A DNA stretch of 64,000 nucleotides from Punica granatum (lineage: Eukaryota > Streptophyta > Magnoliopsida > Myrtales > Lythraceae), in assembly GCF_007655135.1 (NCBI RefSeq), contig NC_045128.1, forward strand, positions 1,550,001 through 1,614,000. The letters are read 5' to 3'. This document shows, piece after piece, positions 11,534 through 21,969 of the stretch. The notes under the pieces were generated by a model. The model worked only from the letters and a program-made list of their open reading frames with translations, was not told the origin of the DNA and ran no database searches. Both the position numbers and the translations under genes were made by a program. Numbering within the stretch: the first letter of the stretch is position 1; every line of letters starts with the position of its first letter.

Positions 11534-11694
11534 CAGAGAAAGAGCGTGTAGCGTAGCGGTGGCGCATGCTCTTGTCTATTAATCAAGAGATCGGATTTGA
11601 TTCTTGTTATGAGATTACCCATATCCATTTATTAGTTATTAGAATTTTATATAATTGCACTAGGCTTATGAGCTTTCGTTGTAACTATAAAAAT
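11534..11694 (+). mobile_element. tRNA-derived SINE, copy 1
   Basis: Begins with a tRNA-like head: an A-box-like tagcgtagcggtgg (from 11550), then a B-box-like gatttgattc about 40 bases later. An AT-rich body follows, ending gagctttcgttgtaactataaaaa. A perfect 10-bp target duplication, gtctaaatag, flanks it (11524-11533 and 11695-11704). That duplication is the strongest evidence of retroposition. The same head/tail plan occurs at least six more times in the window. Confidence 0.75.
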
Positions 11695-11872
11695 GTCTAA
11701 ATAGCCTATCATCTTCAAAAATCGGAAAGGTCTATTGACCTTCAGATGACCAATAGATTATTTATCTATTCATCAATAATTGCAATCCAACTTCAAAAAG
11801 TTATTGTACAAAAAATGTGATTGCGCCTGAGAATCCCCCTAAAAAAACCCCAACAGTTTCGGGTTTGGTTTG

Positions 11873-11950
11873 TCCGGTTCTTACACTTCCGCACTTGAGA
11901 GAGAATGTGAGAAAACCGATTGGGCCGTGTAGTAAAAGTCCCACCATAGA
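11873..11950 (+). promoter_or_regulatory. Promoter-proximal block shared with the intact KCS gene
   Basis: Counterpart of 4770-4870: it carries ccggttcttacac, cttgag, gtgagaaaaccgattgg, tagtaaaa and tcccacc in the same order. It indicates that the tandem duplication copied the 5' flank along with the coding region. Confidence 0.45.
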
Positions 11951-12044
11951 TAGGGACCTTTATATATTGGTATCAACTAGGTCTGATAGTCCTGTCACTG
12001 CAAGAAATTGGAGAATCAGGATTCGGTCGTAGTAGTTCTTCAAA

Positions 12045-14315
12045 ATGGCTGAGGAAATGAAGGCATGGAATGCGGTACCTGCAGGGCCCTCTTTGCTGAG
12101 TCAATTCCCGAACTTCCTCCTGTCGGTCTGGTTCAAGTATGGGAAGCTGGGTTACCACTACCTGACCTCGACCGCCACGTACCTGTTGCTTGTGCCACTT
12201 TTGGGTGCAGCCTTGGTCCACCTGGCCACCCTGACTCTCGATGATCAACCTCCCAAGCAATCTTCAGTTCAACCTTGTGACGGCTGGACTTTGCTCGGCC
12301 CTAGTGGTTTTCCTAGCCACGGTTTACTTCATGACCCGGCCAAGGAGAGTTTACTCATGGAATTCTCGTCGTGCTACAAGCCCGAGGCAGCCTTGAAGTG
12401 CATGAGAGAGGTGATGCTAAGGCGTGCCAAGCTTACAGGCATATTCACCGAGGAGAACCTAGACTTCATGAGGAAGATTCTTGAGCGATCAGGTCTGGGG
12501 TAGGAGACATACATTCCCGAGTCATTGCACTGCAACCCTCCAAACATGTGCATGGCTGAGGCCAGGAAAGGAAGCCGAGACATTCATTTTCGGGGCCATG
12601 GACGAGCTCCTCTCTAAGACCAGAGTGAAGGCCAAGGACATCGGGATCTTGGTGGTGAATTGTAGCTTGTTCAACCCGATGCCATCTTTATACGCAATGT
12701 TGTGAATCACTACAAGCTGAGGAGCAACATCCTAAGCTACAACCTTGGTGGGATGGGATGCAGCGCTGGGCTAATCTCCATTGACCTTGCCAAACAACTC
12801 TTACTGGTATAATTTAGTTATCCGTTCAATATGTTGATGCACAAGTTTTTGCACGTGTCATTCCAAACTTGTTGATTAGGCATCATCATGGTTGTTCGAA
12901 AACCATCAACGTAGCTGCAAGTATTAATGTTTGTTTTCTAATTAATACTTAAAAGAAATATTCTCCAATAAGATAAGTTTTAATTTTCACTGCAAGAAAA
13001 GTTGGCATTTTTTAGGGATATTTCTGACGGAGTTTTTTGAGAAAATTTTCAATGGAATTTTTCGAGAAAATTTTTAGCTGGAAAATAAAATTATCTTTGG
13101 TAGAAAAAAAAATTATTTCCCTAGGAGATTTCCGATGAAATTTTCCTTGAAAAAATAAAAATAATAAAAATAATTCTTCGGTTTCAAAATTCTCTAGAAA
13201 GATTAAAAGAATAAAATATTTACAAAATAACAAATTAAAATTTTAATTAATTTTAGAAAAGCATTTTACATTAAGATGCCACTTATGATCAACAAGAACA
13301 TATAGCTGGGTTAATAAGGAGATTTGTCATCCATAGGGAAGGTTAAAGTTCATGCTAAACGAATTGCAAGAAATTTCTCAAAAAAATTCGTAATAAAAAT
13401 TTAGGATGAGTATTTTTCCAAGGAAAAATTTGTTCCTTTGAAATGCATCGAAAATCGATGTCAAACGGAACTTTCCCTTAGAGAATAGCAAATTTTTGTA
13501 GTGTTTAATTTTTTTTAATATATTGCTTTAACGAATGATCAACAGGGAAATCCCAACTCCTTTGCCCTAGTTGAGAATCTCAACCTCAACAGCTATACTG
13601 GACAGGTCGATGCTCTACGAACTGCCTCTTCAGAATCGGCAGAGCTGCCATCCTCCTCTCGAACCGGTGCTCAGAACATTGCCGCTCCAAGTACCAGCTC
13701 ATCCACACCGTGCGGCACCCACAAGGGTGCAAATGACAAATCCTACCGATGCTTTTTCCAGCAAGAGGATGAGGACAAGAAGATCGGCGTTACCCTCTCA
13801 AAAGACCTTATGGTGATGTCTGGAGAAGCCCTGAAGACGAACATCACAACCCGAGGTCCACTCGTCCTCCCGATGTCTGAGAAAATCCTCTTCTTCTCAA
13901 CGCTAGTTGCAAGAAAAATCTGAAGATAAAGCCATATATTCCCAATTTCAAGCTCGCTCTCGAGCACTTTTGTGTCCATGCCAGTGGGAGGGCGGTCTTG
14001 GATGAGCTTGAGAAGAACCTTAAACTCATCCACTGGCACATAAAACTTTCCAGGATGACCCCGTATATGTTCGGGAACACATCGAGTAGTTCCCTTTGGT
14101 ATGAACTACCTTACTTCGAAGCTGAAGGCAGGATCAAACGAGACGATCGGATGTGGCAGATTGCTTTTGGGTCAGGAGTTAAGTGTAATAGTGCGGTGTG
14201 GAAGGCGCTAAGGACCATCAATCCGATCAAAGAGAAGAACCCTTGGATGGATAAGATCGACGGATTCCCAGTTCACGTGCCAAAGGTTGCATCCTTTGAT
14301 GTTACCAAATCTTGA
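12045..14315 (+). pseudogene. 3-ketoacyl-CoA synthase pseudogene (tandem copy)
   Basis: Clear duplicate of the intact KCS, with the same exon plan (exon 1 12045-12806, intron 12807-13545, exon 2 13546-14315), but unable to make a full enzyme. Visible lesions include a small deletion near 12243, with the frame restored near 12355, which scrambles the second membrane segment. A TAG at 12500-12502 stands where the functional copy has CAG. There is a 1-base insertion near 12570 and a base lost near 12702. The start of exon 2 is eroded, and a deletion in the ATLVARK(V/I) region near 13920 brings a TGA into frame. The Cys motif (GMGCSAG, about 12755-12775) and GNTSSSS (about 14072-14092) are still readable. 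The last open stretch (13998-14315) covers the C-terminal 105 residues. The start context is kept, so a short transcript remains possible. Confidence 0.9.
12988..13503. mobile_element. Non-autonomous CACTA (En/Spm) element in the pseudogene intron
   Basis: The left end is CACTGCAAGAAAAGTTGGC at 12988. The right end is the complement of CACTACAAAAATTTGC, ending at 13503. Both match the CACTA terminal consensus and are flanked by the expected 3-bp duplication (TTT at 12985-12987 and 13504-13506). The 516-bp body carries subterminal motifs in both orientations (gga-ttttc / gaaaa-ttcc) and no transposase. It makes up most of the 739-bp intron. The intact paralogue has a different insertion (MITE) in the same intron. 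Confidence 0.75.
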
Positions 14316-14404
14316 TTATTCATCATTTATCTGAGTAAACATATCATTAGGGTTTGAAGAAATTGAATTCCACGTCTCTTTTTGGTTGCTAGTGTTCATG
14401 TGTA

Positions 14405-14551
14405 TCAATAAGGAATGCAATATCGTGGCACAGGAACTCGCGTAAAGGTTTTGGGTTTGATTTTTTAAAGACGGACTAATCGTATCTCTTTGTTAGGCTT
14501 TCTATTTTCTTATATTAGTTTCATGGGCCTCTCTTGTAAATAAAAAAAAAA
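14405..14551 (+). mobile_element. tRNA-derived SINE, copy 2 (diverged)
   Basis: A diverged head (gcaatatcgtggcacagga), B-box-like gggtttgatt and the family tail catgggcctctcttgtaaataaaaa. It lies just past the KCS pseudogene. The 5' half is poorly conserved and no target duplication was identified. Confidence 0.5.
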
Positions 14552-15366
14552 TTGTATTCAAGGTATAATAATTGCATTTAACTTATATGTGCGTCAATCT
14601 ATCTATATATAATAATTAGTTTCCGATTCCATGTTATGCAAGGATTATTCTACATAAATAATTTGGATTGAAATGTTTAGGTAAAATTAAGTAGATAGCT
14701 CATTGTCATTCTATAAATTTCAAATTAAATAAATCGTTAAAAAATAGCAAATAAGACATATCACCTAATGAAAAAATTGTCATAGTTGTAGATGAAACAA
14801 TAATAATGATGTTAAAAGATAATTCCAATATTCTCTAAATTAAAGTATTATCTTACTGAAGCTTGATATAAGATTTTCTGTAGATTTCTGTGGAAAGGAT
14901 AGAGAGTAAGAGAATAAAAATAAATAGAAATCAATACTAAAATATTAAACAAATGAAAGTAGACTATTTAGATTATATTTTGTAATTAAAAATCTTTGTA
15001 ATATGAAATTGTAAAAGTTTTTCTGCTATAAAAAGATCATAAGAATGTTGACAAGTTGAAATTTTTTTGGTCAAATCGACAAGAAATTGATAGTAAATTT
15101 TAATAATATACACAACAATAGAAGTGCGCCAATTACAAAAGTGGAATCAAACTAAACAATGCTTAGATATCATGCATACATAAATAATGCAAATAAATAT
15201 AACTTTCAGAATCTACAACTTGTAAGCAAATAAATAATGCAACTTGAATTTCCAAACCCTCAGCTCATCATTGAGCGACTTCTCATTCGACCACATGAGA
15301 TAGCTTTATCGTAAGAAAAAAAATTATTGTTGACAATTATGATTATTGTTAAAATCAATAAATTCA
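14552..15366. other. AT-rich intergenic DNA, nothing recognised
   Basis: Very AT-rich, with no long open frame, no repeat unit that I could define and no RNA gene. Confidence 0.5.
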
Positions 15367-15375
15367 TATATTAAA

Positions 15376-15802
15376 GGGTAAATTATACTAATGGTCCAAA
15401 AAGTTTTACAAATGTTTTAATATGGTACAAAAAGTTTTTTTTGCTATTTGATGGTACAAAATGTTTCAAAGTTATTTCGGTATAGTACAAACCGTCATCT
15501 CGCCATTGACGCTGTCAAGTCGACGCTGATTGTGCAAAACCGGTTTTTGTGAGACGTTACATGATGGTGCAAAATGTTTTGAAGTTGTAATTTAATAGTA
15601 CAAAATATTTTACGTAAGTTACATGATGGTGCAAAATTTACAGTCTTGTAAAGGATGGCTTGACGGCGTTAATGGCGAGATGACGATTTGTACTATACTG
15701 AAACAATTTTGAAATATCTTATATCATTAAATAGCAAAAAAAATTATTTATACCATATTGAAACATTTATAAAATTTTTTGAATCACCAGTGCAATTTAC
15801 CC
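15376..15802. mobile_element. Small Mutator-type element with long terminal inverted repeats
   Basis: A 427-bp element bounded by GGGTAAATTATACTAATGG on the left and its imperfect complement ending AATTTACCC on the right. A perfect 9-bp target duplication, tatattaaa (15367-15375 and 15803-15811), flanks it. Nine bases is the Mutator-superfamily signature. The inverted repeats extend about 130 bp each, including the block ctcgccattgacg / cgttaatggcgag, so the element can fold back on itself. No coding capacity. The terminal sequence is related to the larger gene-carrying element at 45191-46217. Confidence 0.8.
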
Positions 15803-15811
15803 TATATTAAA

Positions 15812-16388
15812 TATTGATTGGCAAATGGTTGTCAGTCCAAGTGTAAAATTTTATAATGAGGAGTGTCGGTGCTTCATCTAAATAATCTCCATGGCCCACC
15901 TGATATATTTTATTACTTATTGAGTTTTTAAATATATTACATTTTGTAATCTATTAACTACTTTATTAGCATGAAAACAATACTTTTTTCACTTAAAGGA
16001 GCATTAGTTCATATATTTTGTAAATGAAATTAGTAAATTAACTAAATAAATTATTTTAATCAAAATTAAGGTGATTGATTAAAATTTTTTAGTTTGTAAA
16101 AAGCATTTTTAATTTCTAGCTTTAAAATTGTAGAAGATGCTTTAAATTTTAAAATTTATATCTATTACAAAATAATAAATCGTTTCCGCAACTTAAATGT
16201 TTTAATGGGCCATCAATTACATGTAAAATTGGATTTGTAAAATTATCATGATTGAAAATTTAAATAATTAATATTCTACACAAAATTGATAGCGACATTA
16301 ATTTGATGAAATGAGATAAAAATTTTGTGGAGAATTTACAAATAAAAATATTTACAATTTTGTTGGAGATTTTTTAGGAGACTTTACA
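15812..16388. other. AT-rich intergenic DNA, nothing recognised
   Basis: No open frame of note. Poly-A/T-rich sequence between the Mutator-type element and the SINE. Confidence 0.45.
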
Positions 16389-16540
16389 TTTTTTTTTTCG
16401 GATTACAAGGGATGTCCGTAGAGTAATACAATGAGATAAAAATTCTAATAACTAATAAATGAGCACGTGTAATTTCACTGAGTATCGAACCTATAATTTA
16501 CGAAAGCACGTGCCACTGCGCTATACACTATTTTCGCTTT
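16389..16540 (-). mobile_element. tRNA-derived SINE, copy 3
   Basis: Read on the minus strand, it starts with an A-box-like tagcgcagtggcacgtgc, followed by B-box-like aggttcgatactc. The family body continues with gagcacgtg-type and ttattagttattagaattttt segments, and it ends in cccttgtaatccgaaaaaaaa. The head is one of the best-preserved of the window. Confidence 0.7.
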
Positions 16541-18830
16541 TTATAGTTTATTTTGACTAATGGTTTTATGTCCATTTCACCTTCGTATTAATTCTTTCTT
16601 CTGCTTCAACCCTAATCCTCCCTCTTTCAACAAATAAGTTCTGTGCAAGATCAAATTCTCTCCTATCTATTTCCACCTTTTTCCAATTATTGGCCAGTAC
16701 TGCAAAATATATGTCCTCGTCTGATCAATGATATATTCTCTTCGTTCCCATGGATCTGTCAAACTGTCTGAAACTATAGTTTTTGTTACAAACATGAAAA
16801 TGAGCCTTTGATCGCATTCAATCCACAAGTGAGGTGTTGATGACAATCCTCACGAGGAAGCTCCAACCAAACTATAAAAGGGGTGCGACGTGGATTGTTA
16901 TACCAACTTTCCTCTCCTGACATCCAAGTCATGATCGAGCTTTTGGAGGACTATATGTGTGTAGATAGAGGAAATGGATATACATGCCTTTACATATTAG
17001 AAGTATTAGATATTACCGTATATGGGAGATTCTCGGTATTTTGCGTAACGATATTATGGGCAAACAAATCCATTTTGGATATCGATATGTATCGAAACCA
17101 GGGCTCGGACTAAGTCAGCGTTGCCCAGACTGGCCCAATCCATACCCCCCGACAAGTTTTAATTTCTCTTTTGGGCGGTTGAATTGCTCGTGGGTCATCA
17201 AATATTTGAGGAGAAAGGTGAAAATTATCAACATCAGATGATGTAATCTGGTGACATAGAAAAATTGGGTTCATCGGCCTAACCACGAAGCCGAAATCAC
17301 CCGATATTTCACAAGGGACGTAGAGTCTGCACGCGGCAGACGAGAGATTTTCATCTTCGCAATAACTACTCACGTCGGATTAGAATTCGTGGGCTGAGAA
17401 CAGTTCCAAAAGGCCCAAAAAAATAACAGGCTTCAGCTTCGTTTTCCATGGAGGCTGTGGCCCACGCATGTCAGATAGATCAATTCAAATACATTACTAG
17501 ATCGAATTATTGGTCACGGACGGTCTTTTTTAATGATATTTAAAAAAAACACACACACACACACGTGGTAAAATGGCATTCTACAAGCTAATAATTAAAA
17601 TAAAAAAGGGATTGGTAGGTCCATGGCATCTTGATCCCTTAGATCTTGAATAAGATGCAACATATAATTATTAACATTATCTTTTTGTTTTTTTTTTGGT
17701 TCTACTAATTAGCTCAATCTTATATCTATATCTATAATACAAAAGAGAAGAAGAAAGACTTCAAAAATTGACGTATCTTTTCATCCTATCAGCACCCGTG
17801 ATGAATTCGTCTAAGTCTTTTCTTGTAATTTATAAGTATTAGATTAAGAATAATTTTTGGATGAGATGGACGTCTCCTCATATGAAACCAAAATAATAAT
17901 AATAATAATAATAATTTATAGACTCAGCATCCTATCTTTTTTCTTATGAAATGATCATAGAAAAAGAAATCGAAAAGGAACTGAGGAGAGTAACTCACAA
18001 ACCCCAACAACATTAGCAAAATTAAGCATGGAAACAGCCATGGATCTCGTCTTATTGAAGCCGACATGTTATTTTTCTTATCCGAACTTTGAAATTTCAA
18101 ATATATACAGAATATAACTTATCACCTACCTAGCCAGCTATCACATGTACCACTGCCAATCATCTTTTTTACCAGGTTATTAAATATTCATTGGCAAATA
18201 ATTGGAAAAAAAAATTGAAAATCTGAGGGAGATTCCTTGTCTTGATGAAAACGACAAAATCCGATGATCCTTCCCAACACGGGAGGGACCACGTAGGGGA
18301 CAATCTTTGCATAAAATTATCGGCTGTGAGTGATCTACCAGAGAATATCATACACCCTGTCACCTGATTCGCGGATCTAATCTATGTTTCTCTCTCTCTC
18401 AGTCACATGATCTCTGGTCCCACGTGGGGGCGTGGTCGTGTTCTGTTCCCAAGTTGTAACATGGGGCCGGGCCCATTAGACCAATAATCTGCCAAATGAA
18501 AGATGAGATTAATTAATTAATTAATAATTATTATTATTATTATTATTATTATTGTTATCATTAGAAAATTAAATTAAGGTGATTCCTTGGAGATGCCCAC
18601 GTGGGAAAAGTGGTCAGACGCATATGGGGTTTTTCTTATGAAAGATACATATATTTTATAGGTATAGGGACCACAAAATTATCTGGCTTGCATAATTGAA
18701 AATAAAATTAAGATTATAATGTCATTTAAGAAAATTCTGATACATGCATTTCAGGTGCATGTATTTACTTGAAAATTTTCATACAATTTACTTATAACTC
18801 AAAATGTAAGTTAATTGTTCGAGATTAATC
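16541..18830. other. Intergenic DNA with microsatellites, a probable Helitron 5' end and no supported gene
   Basis: Small open frames around 16883-17373 overlap on both strands and show no domain. An AC microsatellite (about 17546-17564) and an AAT run (about 17892-17914) are present. Near 17725 the sequence tctatatctataatacaaaagagaag matches the usual 5' end of plant Helitrons (TC, then an AT-rich stretch and aaaagrgaag). Two ACGTGG palindrome-like sites sit at about 18421-18427 and 18598-18605. None is attached to a gene. Confidence 0.4.
17725..17775 (+). mobile_element. Probable Helitron 5' terminus
   Basis: Starts TCTATATCTATAATAC and continues AAAAGAGAAGAAG, the pattern of Helitron 5' ends in many eudicots. 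It is preceded by A, as expected for insertion between A and T. No convincing hairpin-CTRRT end was found just downstream, so the element is probably truncated. Confidence 0.4.
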
Positions 18831-19142
18831 ATCTGTTTAGAAACGAATTTAAATTTAATTTTACTTAATTTTACTTTATATTTCATCAATTTAACGACAC
18901 AATTATTACTTTTTATATTTTTTTTTCAATTTAATAATAAATTCTCTCATACATTTTTCTCATCTACTATTACAATTAATTTTTTAATACTAAATTCTCC
19001 CAACTATTAATTACTTTTATTTCAATTCAACAATACAATCATTATTTTTTTATCTTCTTCTTCAATTTTAATAAAAAAATTTCAATTACTTTTTTTCTTT
19101 ATTCCATGAAATCAAACTCTACTCCATTATCAAACACAACAT
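18830..19142. mobile_element. AT-rich MITE, copy A
   Basis: About 310 bp containing aattcaacaatacaatcatta, attctctcatac and cccaactattaatt blocks. The same blocks appear in reverse complement and reverse order at 26485-26810. Ends near gtttagaaacgaa and tatcaaacac look like degenerate inverted repeats of a tgtttggtaacgaa type. No target duplication was defined. Confidence 0.55.
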
Positions 19143-19370
19143 AAGTAATTTATTAAAGAAATAAAAGTAATTTATTTATTTATACCATACATACATTTTC
19201 GACCCTATATTCACTACACAAGCCTATATGCAACAAAAAAAGAAAAGGGTAAAGGAAAGAGGACTTGCCCAAAGATCAAAGACGAAAAAAAAGAGAGAGA
19301 GATTTGTTGTATCCACCGAGTCAAGCTGCGACATGTGAGAAATAAAAGCATATATCTTGTCGATTTTTTT

Positions 19371-19788
19371 AAGATTAATAAAAAAATATAAAATTTTTAC
19401 ATTTTAACAATTATAACACGAACTTTTTTCCTTATCTTAAAAATACATAAACTTTCGATTTGATAATAATTTTAACACGGCGTCAAATTTTCCTTTAATT
19501 TTGACGGAATCGAAGCCACAGAGGGCGCCGTCGACCCTAATTAGGGGAGAGGGCGCTGGCGACCTCAATCGAAGGGTGGTGGCCGAAATTGAGGCCCCCA
19601 CCCTCCAGAATCAGGGGAACTTTGTGCCCTCTATAACTTCAATTCCGTTCAAATTAACGGAAAATTTGCGCCATGCTATAATTGTTATTAAATCAAAAGT
19701 TTACTTATTTTTTCATTAAGGAAAAAAGGTCGTGTCAGAATTGTTAAAATGTGAAACGTTTGTTTGTTTTTTTTTGTTATTAACCCTT
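19371..19788. mobile_element. Inverted-repeat element with a GC-rich core, possibly Mutator-type
   Basis: Two arms of about 130 bp are inverted copies of each other: aagattaataaaaaaa at the left, and the complement of aagggttaataacaaaa at the right. Inner parts such as taacaattataacacgaac are mirrored by gtcgtgtcagaattgttaa. They enclose a GC-rich core (19510-19625) unlike the surrounding DNA. The flanking 9-mers (gattttttt and tctttttat) are only partly alike, so the superfamily is uncertain. The short open frame at 19501-19719 crosses core and arm and is not a gene. Confidence 0.55.
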
Positions 19789-20131
19789 TCTTTTTATGCC
19801 ACATCTTATCGAAAGTTAAAGGGCGAATTCTTTTTAGAGTAAATAATAGCATATATCACAATGTATAGATACTTTCTCAATTTTATTCTATCTTTTAAAT
19901 ATTTTCTAGACACCTCAACATTTGACTTTTGCTCCAAATCTATTATGCCATTTATTTTTCATTGATTGAAAATTTTATGTGGCACATTTTCTTTTATAGT
20001 AACATAGGCCCGGAAAAAACATGCATTTTTGGTCAATTTTGGACAGAAAAAATTGACAGTATGACAAATTTGTAACAAAAGTGAAAATCTTGAGATGCCC
20101 CGAAATTTTTAATAAAATAAGATAAAATTGA

Positions 20132-20287
20132 AAAAGAGGGTGTAGTGCAGTGGCTAACACCCTCACTTGGTAACTTAGAGGTTCCAGGTTCGATTCTCAT
20201 CAGTGGAATTATTTGTGTCAATTTATTTAGATTTTCTTTTCATTTCCTTATACTAGGTCATGAGCCTCCTATTATAACCGAAAAAAG
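20132..20287 (+). mobile_element. tRNA-derived SINE, copy 4 (best preserved)
   Basis: The head has A-box-like tagtgcagtggc (from about 20142) and a near-consensus B box, ggttcgattctc (about 20187-20198). The body ends tcatgagcctcctattataaccgaaaaaag. It is flanked by an imperfect target duplication of roughly 15 bp, aaataagataaaa(t/c)tga, at about 20115-20131 and 20288-20304. The good A and B boxes suggest it could still be transcribed by RNA polymerase III. Confidence 0.75.
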
Positions 20288-20304
20288 AAATAAGATAAAA
20301 CTGA

Positions 20305-21840
20305 GACAATTATAAAAAAATATGAATATACGGTGTTATTTTCTATTTTTTAAACCATTTATAGTTTTCGAGATTCATTGCTCGCACTCCAATTAAAAAA
20401 TATTTTAAAAAATCTATGATTTCGCTCTCCCGTACCTAACATGGCTGCGTTTAAGAAAAGGACTGCCATCGAAGGGGGGAAGAGAGCGGAGGCTGCTTAT
20501 CACGAATTTGCTTATATTCATTCATTTAATTCATATTCTTTGTTTCTTGCATCTTATTTAATTTAATAAAATGCAAGTGTCCTCTATATATCTTATCTTC
20601 TATCTCGTGTGCTATTCCACTCAAAGCTTATCACCGAGAAGTGGTTAAAAAAACCCCTCTCTCTACATTCATGCACATGATGTTGATGTTCGAAGCATCA
20701 TTCATTGGCATCTTCCATTGGGCAAGGTCACCTGTCATAGCTTTTGCAAATGCATACATTACGTGTCGATTATACATTGATCATCGGTACGATATGTGTA
20801 CTATAATAAGGTTGAGCACTCGATTCAACAAGTAAGGAACCTTCCTCGAAATTCAATCATCGCCACGAATATTTCGCTCCTCTGAGTTCACTCGTAGCGT
20901 AAGATTTGATTCAACTCCCAGTTTGAAGTCTTCAATATTTATCCTTTTTGTTATTGAGTAAGATACATTCTGTAGATGAATTTATAAGTTTCAAAGAATA
21001 TTCTTATCGGATTGCTCGATAGCTTATATGTTTATTTGTTACCCTATGCAATTTCATACATCAATTAAGAATTTAAAAGGAGTTTGTGACCCTAGGTGCA
21101 AATACCTCCTTTACCCCCTGAGGAACCTTACTTGAAATTCAATATAAGATTAAGGGTAAACAAATCGTCAACAAATATGTGCTACTTTTTAATCTCTTTT
21201 TTTATTTATTATTAAAAATGTGACAATAATGAGCACATTTCACTATGATGAACTTTCATAATTGGCATTAGCGAACGCATTAACTTCTTAAATAACATAC
21301 CATCAACTTGGGCAATATATATATCTCTAGCTGGTAGGTTACGAAGAAAAAATATTCTATTTTAGGATCTTTTAAATGGAAAAGATTCATGACTGTAATA
21401 GTTTTATCCTTAGTGGACCGACACATCTCGGGCTGAATTGGTCGTCACTTGTTGGGCTTACAATACTAGATTGCACACAAAAAGGGAAAAAAATCTATTG
21501 TTTGAATTAATGTTTGCTTATTATACACTTTGGCCCTTTTCTATTTCTTTTTCTATTTGAATATACAGAGAGAGAGAGAGAGAGAGAAACACGTATATAT
21601 ATAATGCTTCGGCATGTGACACTTTAGAATATGTGCTGTATTTGATATTGTAAAATACTTATGTGCCGTATGAATGTTGTAATTTTTTCCAATCAATAAG
21701 GGTCAACTCGGACAAAAACTTGAAGTGCAAAGGACCGGATTGCTAAAGACATAAGTTCAGAGGCCACTTTGGAATGATCTTAAGTACAGCGGTGCATGTG
21801 CAATTTTCCCCACAGCAAAGATGGAAATCTCTGCTAGTCC
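20305..21840. other. Intergenic DNA upstream of GME; no gene supported
   Basis: No open frame with recognisable content. A GA microsatellite is at about 21567-21589. The right end of this stretch is the presumed upstream promoter region of GME. Confidence 0.4.
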
Positions 21841-21846
21841 GCCACT

Positions 21847-21856
21847 CTATAAATAG
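21847..21856 (+). promoter_or_regulatory. TATA box of GME
   Basis: CTATAAATAG sits in a GC-balanced, low-repeat context about 930 bases upstream of the GME start codon. It lies about 115 bases before a strong splice donor (gaag|gtacgt, GT at 21970). It thus fits a transcript with a short leading untranslated exon and a 5' UTR intron. This is inferred from spacing only. Confidence 0.6.
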
Positions 21857-21969
21857 CAGTGAGCGAACTGGGCTCACGGGTCTGCGGAGAAGAGAAGACA
21901 TCGCTAAGACAGATTCTCTCCTCTCCTTTTCTCGTGTGCTGATCCAAACTTGTCCCAAAAACCCAGAAG

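Noticed and set aside
11545..11620. tRNA-like A and B boxes, suggesting a tRNA gene (also at 20140-20200 and on the minus strand at 16460-16535)
   Set aside because: No complete cloverleaf with acceptor stem is present. The same head is followed each time by the same non-tRNA body and tail, and several copies have target duplications, so these are SINEs.
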